DNA from: Methanosarcina horonobensis HB-1 = JCM 15518
Lineage (GTDB): Archaea > Halobacteriota > Methanosarcinia > Methanosarcinales > Methanosarcinaceae
Length of the DNA stretch: 64,000 bases
NCBI RefSeq assembly: GCF_000970285.1
Contig: NZ_CP009516.1
Span: forward strand, 971,036-1,035,035
Direction: 5' to 3'
Of the stretch, positions 50,002 to 58,790 are shown piece by piece. A program made the translations under genes and the position numbers. Within the stretch, counting starts at the first letter, position 1. Each line of letters opens with the position of its first letter. Below the pieces are notes generated by a model. That model had not been told where the DNA came from. It searched no databases and worked only from the letters and a program-made list of their open reading frames with translations.

Positions 50002-50181
50002 CATCGTGAGCAAGATCTATTAATACAAGGATTGAAACTGCTTGTGCATCCAGCCGGCTATCAAGCAGCTGGCTTATTCGAGAGCAAAATCCACTAAAAC
50101 AAGGATTGAAACCACAATTGGACTCGACTATGAACTTATTGAGGTAAAATTCGAGAGCAAGATCCACTAAAACAAAGATTA
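50002..50181 (+). CRISPR. Relic mini-array of three degenerate repeats
   Basis: Repeats at 50002-50038 (starts CATCGTGAGC), 50076-50112 (near perfect, CAAAATCCACT) and 50149-50181 (truncated at AAAGATTA). The spacers are 37 and 36 bases. It closes the cargo block carrying the GNAT gene. Confidence 0.92.
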
Positions 50182-50564
50182 AGGCCTTTTCGATTTTTGC
50201 CAGCATTCATACTGTTTGCTTCTTTTCATATTGACGTTTCAGGCTCTCAAGTGCATATCTTCAGCATACACCGAAGCCAGGAGTTAAAGCCAAAAATATG
50301 ATAGTGGGGTCAATCTTGCGTTCGCATTTTATAATATCAGTCCTCCTAGCAGTTTCCCTTGAACATTCTTTGGGAAATATTTTTGAAGAGGATTTTAGAG
50401 AGTAATTTTAGAGTAGAGGTTTTTCAGAGCAGATTAGAATGAGCATATATGATTACATATAGTTTTATGGAATGATTATTATAAAACTATATGTAAAAAA
50501 CTGAATTATCCCTTAACCGATGACCAATGAATGAGGTCTTGGTTAAAGAAAGGACTGATTTGCC
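50182..50564. promoter_or_regulatory. Region upstream of the ZIP gene with a 16-bp inverted repeat
   Basis: 383 bases without a gene. A perfect inverted repeat of 16-base arms, TTACATATAGTTTTAT at 50453-50468 and its complement at 50481-50496, has a 12-base centre. It ends about 68 bases before the ZIP transporter start and is a candidate operator or transposon end. Confidence 0.7.
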
Positions 50565-51329
50565 TTGCTGGATGTATTGGAGGCAGGATTCTGGGGCCTC
50601 ATTGCGGGTCTGGGTTTGTTTTTGGGTGCTCTGGTCGGCTATTTTGTGGAACTTCGCCACCACGTGATTGCCACGATCATGGGGTTTGGTGGAGGCGTTC
50701 TGATTTCGATTTTGTCTTTCGATCTCATGGAAGAAGCGTATGAGCTGACAGGATTTGAAATGACCGCCGCTGGGTTTTTAGCAGGCGGCTTAGTTTTTAG
50801 CACAGCGAACTGGCTGCTTGCAAGGCATGGGGCACAAAACCGCAAGCGCTGTGGACAATGTGTGCAGCAGCCGAGTGAGGAACAACATCCGGGAAGTGGG
50901 ATATCGCTGTTTTTAGGCGCTCTGGTGGATGGTATTCCAGAGTCGCTGGTAATTGGATTAAGCTTGATTGGAGGCGGTATGATCCCATCCGCTACGCTGG
51001 CAGGTTTTTTCCTGGCAAACGTTCCCCAGGGGCTTTCCAGCGCTTCGGGCATGAAAGATGCTAGGCGATCCGCTCGCTACGTGCTCGGCGCGTGGGGAGG
51101 ATTGACACTCGCCTCTGGCGTTGCAGCACTTTTAGGATACAGCATCTTCGGAGGACTTTCGACAAGCATGATCGCGTTGATGTCTGCATTTGCTGCCGGA
51201 GGGCTGTTAGCGATGCTGACGGAGACGATGATCCCCGAGGCATTCGACCAGGCGTCCGCCTTCATCGGGCTAATTACTGTAACGGGTTTTCTGGCAGCGT
51301 TTGTCATATTGAAGATAAGTCTTCACTAA
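50565..51329 (+). CDS. ZIP-family metal ion transporter
   Basis: A 254-residue membrane protein with about eight helices. GALVDGIPESLVIGLSLI near residue 138 is the ZIP helix IV motif, where D, E and nearby residues line the metal path (zinc, iron or manganese). The charged His/Cys-containing loop at residues 85-110 (HGAQNRKRCGQCVQQ) may sense or store metal. TTG start with AAAGGA upstream. Composition and neighbours look bacterial (Firmicutes-like). Confidence 0.85.
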   Translation: MLDVLEAGFWGLIAGLGLFLGALVGYFVELRHHVIATIMGFGGGVLISILSFDLMEEAYELTGFEMTAAGFLAGGLVFSTANWLLARHGAQNRKRCGQCVQQPSEEQHPGSGISLFLGALVDGIPESLVIGLSLIGGGMIPSATLAGFFLANVPQGLSSASGMKDARRSARYVLGAWGGLTLASGVAALLGYSIFGGLSTSMIALMSAFAAGGLLAMLTETMIPEAFDQASAFIGLITVTGFLAAFVILKISLH

Positions 51330-51378
51330 ACTTGCAGCTCTTCAGCAGCGGTGCCCGGCCTGATAATTCGGCCTGATA

Positions 51379-51466
51379 ATTGACAGGGATGTCAATATAT
51401 GCCACATTTATATATGTTGACAGGAGTGTCAGTATACGCTATATTTATACTGACAGGACGGTCAGT
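51379..51466. promoter_or_regulatory. Three tandem palindromic operators for the TetR regulator
   Basis: ATTGACAGGGATGTCAAT at 51379-51396, TTGACAGGAGTGTCAG at 51417-51432 and ACTGACAGGACGGTCAGT at 51449-51466 share the core TGACAGG-x-TGTCA. Archaeal TATA-like boxes (TTTATATAT near 51408 and TATATTTATA near 51440) lie between them. Binding of the adjacent TetR protein would block its own promoter. Confidence 0.75.
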
Positions 51467-51475
51467 AAAACGGAG

Positions 51476-52096
51476 ATGATGCAGTTGCCTTTACAGCTTT
51501 ACGATAAAGAGCAAATTTTGGATTCCTGTTTGGCAGTGTTTGCCCGGTATGGGTATGAAAAGACATCAACAGCGATGCTGGCTGAGGCAGCTGGTATTTC
51601 CAGAGCACTGATCTTTCACCATTTCAAGAGCAAAAAAGAGCTTTATCTAAGTTTACTGGACCGATGCTTTGCCAGAGGAAGGATTGAAATGGGCTTTGAC
51701 AACCTGTTGGAATATAAGGACTTTTTTGCGGCTAAAAAAGAGTTCAGTATAATTAAATTCAATTATTATAAAAAAAATCCTGATTTGTACAAATTTGTGC
51801 GAGAAGCCTTTTTTGCAACACCGTATGAATTGAAGATGGAGATTGAAGAAAAGTACGGAGAGTTGATCACCAACAGGGACAAAGAGTGGGAGCTGCTGTT
51901 TGCCAAAGTTCCCCTCCGGGAAGGCGTGGATCGCGGGCAGTCATTCAAGCTGGTCATGCTCGTACTGGATTATTTCGACAACAAATATATATCGGAATTA
52001 GCGGACGATAGCGATTTGGATGAGACGTATCTCCAAAGCTTTCTGGCTGAGAGAGACAGTTTTCTGGCTCTGGTTCGGCATGGAATCGAAAGGTAA
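51476..52096 (+). CDS. TetR/AcrR-family transcriptional regulator
   Basis: 206 residues from ATG 51476. The N-terminal helix-turn-helix ILDSCLAVFARYGYEKTSTAMLAEAAGISRALIFHHF is typical TetR; the C-terminal domain (residues 60-206) should bind an inducer. An upstream extension to 51380 would run through the three palindromes and is unlikely. It precedes the rifampicin-phosphotransferase-like gene by 18 bases, so they are probably one operon. Confidence 0.9.
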   Translation: MMQLPLQLYDKEQILDSCLAVFARYGYEKTSTAMLAEAAGISRALIFHHFKSKKELYLSLLDRCFARGRIEMGFDNLLEYKDFFAAKKEFSIIKFNYYKKNPDLYKFVREAFFATPYELKMEIEEKYGELITNRDKEWELLFAKVPLREGVDRGQSFKLVMLVLDYFDNKYISELADDSDLDETYLQSFLAERDSFLALVRHGIER

Positions 52097-52114
52097 AGGA
52101 GAGGGGTTGTAAGA

Positions 52115-54469
52115 ATGGCTGACATGGTAAAAAGCTTCCGTGAGCTAACACCTGAACTGCAGGCCACAGCCGGCGGCAAAGGCGGCACACTGGCAAGGCT
52201 GTTCCAGGCCGGATATCCCGTGCCGGCAGGCTTCGTCGTTTTACCAACTGCTTTTCTGGATGAAAAGCTGACTGACGAAGCCTGGGATGAAGTGCGAGTT
52301 CATCTACATGCCATCACGAAGGACAATGTCAGAGCACAGTTTGCCGTAAGGTCGTCAGCTTTGAGTGAAGATTCGGCTCGGACTTCCTTTGCCGGGGAAT
52401 TTGAAACAGTACTTAACGTAGAATCGGATAAAGAGATACAGGAAGCGATCTATACAGTTTTCAGATCAAGAGAAGCTGAACGAGTGAAAGCCTACAGTGC
52501 TATTCAGGGTATGGATCAGTTACACCAGATTGCGGTAGTGGTTCAGCTGATGGTGCCGTCGGAGATTTCCGGCGTATTATTTACTGCCGATCCGTTTACC
52601 GGCAGTTTTGCCAGCATGATAGGTAATTATGTCCATGGTTTGGGTGAGCGGCTGGTATCCGGTGAGGTAGATGCACATACTTTCAAATTGATGCGGCCAA
52701 AAGGGAAATATGACGGCCCGGAAGAATTTAAGAAACACGCCCCGGTGCTGTAGCAATATGCTGCAAGGCTCGAGAGAGAACTGGGTGCCCCACAGGATAT
52801 CGAATGGGCGGTTGCGAAAGGAAAACTGTACCTGCTGCAGGCAAGGCCGATAACCACACTGACAGAGGGCAATCTGGACACCTATGAAATAAACGAAAGC
52901 CTGGCCGGTGATGCCCTTTGGGTAAATACCAATGTGGGGGAGGCAATCCCTGATGTTATTACACCGTTTACCTGGAGTCTGGTAAGGGGCCTGGACAATG
53001 AGTCCGGTTTCATTCCTGGATACTATCTATGGTCCGGCAATATCTGCGGCAGAATATACTCAAATATCAGCCAGAGATTATCCGCAATTACGGCACTATA
53101 CGGTTGGGATGCCAAACGGGCCATGACGCTAATCGGTGAAATTTTTGGTCATATTCCTGAAGATTTAAGCGTACCCGTATATCCATTTTCACGGTTTCAT
53201 TTGATTAAGGAGATGCTGCCAGGGATAAAGCGTCTAATCTGGAATACTTTAAAAGCCTCTAAAAATATGCCGTCGTTTCTCAATGACACACCTGTCTGGT
53301 GCGGAAAGATGACAGAACGGATCGGAAAAATAAAGACAGAGGCAGAGCTGCTGTCGTTGTGGAAAGATGAGCTCCAGCCTTATAGCTTCAAGGCCTGGTG
53401 GATGCATATCACAGCAGGCAGCAAAGCAGTGCTTGCTTTGAGATTAAATAAGAAGCTTGCAAAGTTGGTAGGAACGGAAGATGCGAATGCGCTTCTGTCC
53501 AACTTAAGAGGAAGCTCCGAACTGGCAAGTCTTGGGCCGATCACAGGCATTTCCAGGGTTATCAAGGGAGAAATGAGCCGGGAAGAATATTTGCTGCAGT
53601 ACGGCCACCGGGGACCCCATGAGTTTGAGCTGTCCATACCTGGTCCTGCTGAGGATAATACCTGGCTGGAGAGGCAGGTAGAGGAATTTGGAAAGATGGA
53701 TGTGGATGGGCTTTTAGAGAGACAGCATACTCAATTCGAAGCAGCCAGGAAGAGATTTCAGGAGCGTTTTCCCAATAAAGTAAAATGGCTTGATAAGCAG
53801 CTGGCGAAAGCATCGGAAGGCACTCGCCTCAGGGAAGCAGCCCGTTCGGAGTTGGTAAGGGTATTAAGAGTTGTTCGGGCCTTTGCGCTTAAAACAGGAG
53901 AGCTTACGGGAATAGGGGACAGTGTATTTTTCCTCTATGTTAATGAAGTTGAAAACTTGCTTGCAGGAGACAATTCAGCACTGAAGTATGTTCCCGCAAG
54001 AAAAGAGAACTATGAGAAATATAAAGCTCTGCCGCCGTTCCCGTCAATTATCCGGGGAAGATTCGATCCCTTCGAATGGGCAAAGGACCCCGATAGAAGA
54101 CTTGATTACTACGATGCTACTATGCCGGTTGCTACTGCGCCTTATTCGGAAATGCTCAGAGGATTTGCCGGAGCAGCCGGCAAGGTAGAAGGGAGGGTGC
54201 GCGTTCTGGCAAATCCCGAAGAAGGCGAAATGCTGCAGCCAGGTGAAATTCTGGTCGCCACAACCACCAATGTTGGATGGACACCTCTATTCCCTCGAGC
54301 CGCAGCAATAGTCACCGATATAGGAGCTCCGCTGTCCCACGCTGCCATAGTAGCCAGAGAACTTGGTATTCCTGCTGTTGTGGGATGTGGCAACGCCACT
54401 CTAAGGCTAAAAACAGGAGACAGGGTTATAGTTGACGGTGGACAGGGAACTGTACATATATTGAAGTGA
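52115..54469 (+). CDS. Rifampicin phosphotransferase-like PEP-utilising enzyme with in-frame UAG
   Basis: One frame of 785 codons interrupted at codon 213 (TAG, 52751-52753). N-terminal ATP-grasp domain with GGKGGTLARLF and QLMVPSEISGVLFTADPFTG; a middle helical region; and a C-terminal phosphohistidine domain with GAPLSHAAIVAREL (H742). It ends after the His domain and lacks the pyruvate/PEP barrel of PEP synthase, which is the order found in rifampicin phosphotransferases (ATP, rifampicin, His domains). Coding quality does not drop after the TAG. Either a nonsense mutation (CAG to TAG is one change) or pyrrolysine decoding. Ribosome binding site GGAGAGGGG before the ATG. Confidence 0.8.
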
Positions 54470-54545
54470 AAAGTCAATTTTTACATTTTAAAATGAGTCG
54501 GTACGTCAAATTTTTTGGATATTTTCGGGCATATTCGAAAGCGTT

Positions 54546-54812
54546 GTGACCAACTGTACTTTTAGGGGTAATACTAGCCTATCTAAGTCTTATCTTTACG
54601 CCAACCAGGAGATTCGTAATCGGATTGAGGCCTTGCGCAAGCAGCAGGAAGGTGTTTCCTCTAAGCTGGTGAAGCAAGAGATGACCGATAGCAGCAAAGA
54701 TGTTTTTTTGGCCGCGAAGAACAAAAGGATTCATGAGTTGGAGGAAGAGGTCAAACATCTCAAAGGTGAGCTTCAGCGCCTAAGAGGGCAATTGTATGAG
54801 AAGGGGCTTTAA
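54546..54812 (+). CDS. DUF6262/TnpC-like protein fragment (Tn554-type element)
   Basis: An 88-residue frame with GTG start. SKSYLYANQEIRNRIEALRKQ and the coiled-coil KNKRIHELEEEVKHLKGELQRLRGQLYE match the small third protein of Tn554-like transposons. The usual N-terminus is missing; the first residues are non-homologous, so it is truncated. No TnpA/TnpB recombinase gene is present. It is a trace of how the bacterial-type genes to its left may have arrived. Confidence 0.7.
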   Translation: MTNCTFRGNTSLSKSYLYANQEIRNRIEALRKQQEGVSSKLVKQEMTDSSKDVFLAAKNKRIHELEEEVKHLKGELQRLRGQLYEKGL

Positions 54813-55005
54813 GCTACGTTGAGGACATATCCACAACGCGAACGAAAGAAATGGCTGAGTTTTTGGGTCGGGAGTTAAGATAACTTGAAGAAAAGGTAAA
54901 GATACATAAGCGGCAGCTGGCTCTACTGGAAAAAAACAATCAGCAATGCATAAAAAAGTTATACAGTTTATGCGGTTTTGACAAAAAATAAAGAGGAGGA
55001 TTACT

Positions 55006-55524
55006 ATGAATGAGAAAGTAGTAGAACAACAGGAGAGAAACATAATTATAGAAGCAGCAAAGCTTGCCGATCGTGCACAGATCAGCGAATTGCTGAGCCG
55101 CTTCTGCAGCGTTGTAGACGATAAATGCATCAGCGTTGCGACGGTGGCGGCTGTTTTCACACCGGATGGCCGCTTCGTGTCTCCCAATGGCGCGGCAGCT
55201 GTCGGTCCTGAGGTTATTGCCGAAGAAAAAAGCAAGAGCTTCAGCCGGTTCCGCGCAACGCACCACGTCACTAGCGACCATATCATCGACCTCGACGGGG
55301 ACACCGCTCACCTACGAGCTAATATGACAGCGATGCACCTGTGGGCTGAAGAGGAGAGTGATCCGAGGTCGCTGCAATCGCATTTTGTTGCCGGAGGTGT
55401 TTTTGAAGCGGTCGCGGTACGTACCAGCGACGGGTGGCGGTTCAGCGAACTGAAGTCGCGTATTACGTGGCGAACGGGTGCAAGTCTGCCTGTAATGGCG
55501 AAGATGGGTAAACCAAGGGACTGA
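55006..55524 (+). CDS. SnoaL-like (NTF2-fold) protein
   Basis: A 172-residue protein with excellent ribosome binding site AGAGGAGGATTACT before the ATG. LADRAQISELLSRFCSVVDD near residue 20, VFTPDGRFVSP and THHVTSDHIIDLDGDTAHLR fit the SnoaL-like domain used by small-molecule dehydratases, cyclases and isomerases. Substrate unknown. Higher GC than flanks, so it appears foreign. Confidence 0.82.
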   Translation: MNEKVVEQQERNIIIEAAKLADRAQISELLSRFCSVVDDKCISVATVAAVFTPDGRFVSPNGAAAVGPEVIAEEKSKSFSRFRATHHVTSDHIIDLDGDTAHLRANMTAMHLWAEEESDPRSLQSHFVAGGVFEAVAVRTSDGWRFSELKSRITWRTGASLPVMAKMGKPRD

Positions 55525-55699
55525 CGGGAAGAATCGGTAGGCACGCATCGGCAGAAGCATTGGCAAGGAGGCCGAGTGGACTGGCTGGAAAGGCGTATGG
55601 GAAAGTACTGCCTGCTGCCCAATAACGAAGTTGAAAAATGCCGAACTGGAGTTCGCAGATATCCTTCAATGAAAAAACTACCCCGAAGTAAGTTGTAAC

Positions 55700-55925
55700 A
55701 ATGCTTTTGGGCAATTCGCCTTTTAACCGGTTTTACAATATAACCAACAATGACAGTTGCAATGAAGCCTGCAGCCAAAGGAATAATATTTTTTCTCACA
55801 AACTCGGCTGGCTCAACGCCGCAGATTGCTGCTACCGGAATAACGCCCCAAGGGATGATTGTTCCTCCGCATACCCATACGGCAGCTATTTGTCCGAGCG
55901 CTGCAAGTCCTTCTCTGCTTATGTG
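55700..55925 (-). pseudogene. C-terminal fragment of a multi-pass membrane transporter
   Basis: The minus strand encodes two hydrophobic helices with GGTIIPWGVIPVAAICGV and FVRKNIIPLAAGFIATVIVG followed by KPVKRR, which is transporter-like sequence. There is no start or upstream part; sequence to the right (55927) is the direct repeat. The exact family is not certain. Confidence 0.55.
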
Positions 55926-56177
55926 TAACGAAAGAATGGCTGAGTTTTTGGGCCGGGGGTTAAGATAATGTCAGCCAGATGTCAACTCGCTGAATAAAAA
56001 TTAGATAGGGAATTTGTTAATAATCTCATTATACTCATGCTGCGCTTCTGTGATTACAGGCTTTGAGTATACTTCTAAGACTTCCTGCTTTTATGACCAA
56101 TGTATAGTTATATTAACGCATCATTTTTATGATGTTGAATCTAACTTGAACTTCGCGACAGAGATGCTTCTACTAGG

Positions 56178-56213
56178 ATTCGAGAGCAAAATCACTAAAA
56201 CAGGGATTGAAAC
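56178..56213 (+). CRISPR. Single degenerate CRISPR repeat
   Basis: 36 bases starting ATTCGAGAGCAAAATCACTA and ending CAGGGATTGAAAC, with one deletion and three substitutions. Confidence 0.9.
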
Positions 56214-56274
56214 CAGGTAGTATTAACATCCGAAATTATCTCATGATCAAACTTTCTTGTTCTGATTAACTTCT

Positions 56275-56484
56275 TTAGTTTTCTGTTAATGATTTTTTTA
56301 CATATTCTACAGCATCAGCTATTACAGACACGCCAAAGTCGTTTCCATACTCTTTAAACCTTAAACAAAATGCTTGAGCTATAATTAAAGAATGTGGCAA
56401 AGAAATATGAAAATTTATATAATTCATACGCATAAAATCTTTAATGTCATCCAAAACATATTTGGGAACTATTGAATGCGACAC
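56275..56484 (-). CDS. Small protein of unknown function (possibly a fragment)
   Basis: A 69-residue frame with GTG start. It looks like natural protein (helical, with ISLPHSLIIAQAFCLRFKEYG) but I recognise no family. It lies between two relic CRISPR repeats, and could be a remnant or a TA component. Confidence 0.35.
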   Translation of the reverse strand: MSHSIVPKYVLDDIKDFMRMNYINFHISLPHSLIIAQAFCLRFKEYGNDFGVSVIADAVEYVKKSLTEN

Positions 56485-56768
56485 GTTGGATGATCTCCCA
56501 ATGAAGTTATTTTTTTACTGAATATATTTTCTTTTTATCATATAACAACGTTTCATTTTTACTTGTTTTATTATTTTTATTTTTTAGTAATACGTTCTCT
56601 AACATGGGAAATCTTTATGTATCTGAACGCATTTTTATTGATGTGTAACTCAAATTTACTTGATTTGCTTGAAAAACGGCATTTTCCTCCCTAAATCTGC
56701 ACTGTAGTTTTTCAGGAGTGGTTTGCCATTTACCTCTCCTGAAATCTGCTGTCTTCCTGCACTAATTC

Positions 56769-56805
56769 ATTTACGAGTAAGGTCCACTAAAACAAGGATT
56801 GAAAC
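56769..56805 (+). CRISPR. Single degenerate CRISPR repeat
   Basis: Starts ATTTACGAGTAAGGTCCACT and ends AAGGATTGAAAC. The right 20 bases match the main repeat well. Confidence 0.85.
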
Positions 56806-56941
56806 ACTGTAACATAAAGTTGTTAAAGCGCCAAAAATGAAAACTCTTTACAAAATCGGAATTGGTCTTATGTGGTTTTCTACATCAAAAATTGTTGGTA
56901 CTACACTTAGTGTGTAGTATCCGGAAATTCTTAAAAGGCAG

Positions 56942-57898
56942 TTACATCGAAGTAGCTGGCACATAAGCGGTGAAAGGAACTGCTTGAGACTCAGAATTTA
57001 CGGCTTCTCCTTCAAAGACATATACTGGTAAAGCGGAATCCTGTTCTTCGCCTGCAGGCTCCATCCAATAGGCAAGATAAATATTCTTGATGCTTACCTT
57101 ATCGATTGTATCCAGGTTTGCCGTTAAGAACATGGCTTTGCCATTTTGCAGTTCAGTATAGGCAGTCTCAGCTGTTTTAATATTCGCTTTTTCCTTAGAT
57201 ATCTCTACATCTTTCCACGCCTTGAACAAACCAACGACTTCACCCTTCTCTCCGATATATACCTTTATTTTGTTACCAGGACCAACAATGGGTATGCCAT
57301 TAATCTCTCTTGCAGATGCAACTACCTGAAGCACCACATCGTACTCTTCCAGGACTTTTCCTGTACTTTTCTCAGACTCTAACTGCTTATCAGCAACAAC
57401 TTTATCCAGTTTAGCATCAGACGGAAGAAGATTCATTTTTGCAAGGAAGCTCTCTGCAATTTTTATTGCCTCTGCATCCGATGGTAAATCCGGCTGTGAT
57501 GAAACTACGGGGCTCATTTTTTCAGGTACGGAATAAAATATTGCTCCTGATTTCTCATAGACCATCAAATGTTCAGTTCCATCTTCACTCAGCATACCTA
57601 TTTTCCCGGTCCCGGCAGGACCGGCTTCTCCGGTAAAACCAAAACGTTGTCCTATTTCTTCGACATATTCAGATGATACCGTGGGTGCTTTCGTCTCTAA
57701 AATAGGAAATGTACTTTCTAACTCTGGAAAAGAAGTTTCCAGCGTAAATCCCACTGATGAATCAATGCCTGCCTCGTTTGTCGGGAGAACGGTGCCTGCC
57801 TGAGTATGTAACGCCATGCTAATTCCGAATATTGTAAGTATGGATACTATCCCCGCCAAAACCAATATTTTATTTTTCAATTTGCTCCCTCCTTTCAA
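56942..57898 (-). CDS. Secreted partner protein of the DUF6345 protein
   Basis: A 318-residue protein with signal peptide (ILVLAGIVSILTIFGISMA) and a large extracytoplasmic part. Several segments (AEAIKIAESFLAKMNLLP, KIKVYIGEKGEVVGLFKAWKDVE) resemble PepSY/propeptide-like repeats that chaperone or inhibit proteases. It overlaps the DUF6345 gene by 4 bases (ATGA), so the two are translated together. A role as inhibitor or folding partner is inference. Confidence 0.65.
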   Translation of the reverse strand: MKGGSKLKNKILVLAGIVSILTIFGISMALHTQAGTVLPTNEAGIDSSVGFTLETSFPELESTFPILETKAPTVSSEYVEEIGQRFGFTGEAGPAGTGKIGMLSEDGTEHLMVYEKSGAIFYSVPEKMSPVVSSQPDLPSDAEAIKIAESFLAKMNLLPSDAKLDKVVADKQLESEKSTGKVLEEYDVVLQVVASAREINGIPIVGPGNKIKVYIGEKGEVVGLFKAWKDVEISKEKANIKTAETAYTELQNGKAMFLTANLDTIDKVSIKNIYLAYWMEPAGEEQDSALPVYVFEGEAVNSESQAVPFTAYVPATSM

Positions 57899-58653
57899 CA
57901 GTTATAAGTCCATGTAGTGAATTGATCATCCACAGCAGGATCGGAAATTACCGTACCCTGGCCCCATATTTTGTCATTGCCACAAGTTGATGTTTCACCA
58001 AATACTTTTAGAGTAACGCCTGCAGGCTGATTGATATCTATCCCATAGAACCAGGCATTCTTTACCGTATATGCATCATCGTTTGCACCATCATCAATTA
58101 GATAACCAGCCCAGTTCTCTCCGTCACCAGCATAATTATATGCCGTGGTGGAAAAACCACATATCAAATGAGCACCTTGTAAGGACTCTGAAAAATCGTT
58201 GTTGCTTAGAGTATTACATGCATGTAGACCGATCCATTCTAAATCGTAGTCTCCCCATTCAGCTTCATTAGCATAAACTTTCTCTGTGTATGCAGATACA
58301 TCAAGTTTTCCAGCAGAACCATGTCCCTGGTAGAACGCAATGTCTACACCATCAATATAAGTAGTATCCGAACCACTCTGTTCGAAATGAGCAGCTTTTG
58401 CGTTGCTATCTCCTTTGTTGAACTTCTTTGTCCACCCAGCGTTCCCGATACGATTATAAAAACCCACAGCAGAATCATCACTATTAGGTAAGTCCGCATA
58501 CGGGTAGGTATAATCGCATACCCATTCAATCCCAACTTCCGGACTTGATGAATCGCTATCATCGCCCGTACCAGCGCTTGCTGGCAATGTTAGTGCTGCA
58601 AGGATACATAAGACCAACATGGTTGTTCTAATTCCATATCTACTTCCGTTCAT
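57895..58653 (-). CDS. Secreted DUF6345 protein with caspase-like His/Cys pair
   Basis: A 252-residue exported protein (signal peptide through residue 27). The DUF6345-like body has GNAGWTKKFNKGDSNAKA, then DIAFYQGHGSAG (H111) and EWIGLHACNTLS (C146). A hydrophobic strand followed by H-G and another followed by A-C is the clan CD cysteine peptidase pattern (caspases, gingipains). Whether it cleaves protein is unproven. Coupled to the downstream partner gene; the membrane-anchored regulator 138 bases upstream may control both. Confidence 0.75.
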   Translation of the reverse strand: MNGSRYGIRTTMLVLCILAALTLPASAGTGDDSDSSSPEVGIEWVCDYTYPYADLPNSDDSAVGFYNRIGNAGWTKKFNKGDSNAKAAHFEQSGSDTTYIDGVDIAFYQGHGSAGKLDVSAYTEKVYANEAEWGDYDLEWIGLHACNTLSNNDFSESLQGAHLICGFSTTAYNYAGDGENWAGYLIDDGANDDAYTVKNAWFYGIDINQPAGVTLKVFGETSTCGNDKIWGQGTVISDPAVDDQFTTWTYNC

Positions 58654-58790
58654 GCACTATCTCCATTATTTTTTTCACAAAACAATTAATTTGTATTGTA
58701 TTATGGAGTAGATATGAAAAATTAATAAAAGGTCGTAATATGTTCGGAAAAAACCGAATTTCAGAAACTGCCTGCTGCCTTCTCACATTA

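Larger units (their letters stand above)
54841..55969. repeat. 43-base imperfect direct repeat flanking the SnoaL-like gene
   Basis: 54841-54883 and 55927-55969 both read AACGAAAGAA-ATGGCTGAGTTTTTGGG...TTAAGATAA, with about four differences. Both encode the short peptide MAEFLGR(E/G)LR followed by a stop. The pair brackets about 1.1 kb carrying the SnoaL-like gene and a transporter fragment, as would result from a duplication or element insertion. Confidence 0.8.

Noticed and set aside
49934-50206. 90-residue minus-strand frame
   Set aside because: It is the reverse translation of the relic mini-array.
52115-54469. PEP synthase (pyruvate, water dikinase)
   Set aside because: The protein ends just after the phosphohistidine domain and lacks the C-terminal PEP/pyruvate barrel; domain order fits rifampicin phosphotransferase.
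55308-55799. 163-residue minus-strand frame starting MRKNIIPLAAG
   Set aside because: Only its first 35 residues are transporter-like; the rest is the reverse of the SnoaL-like gene. Treated as a transporter fragment instead.
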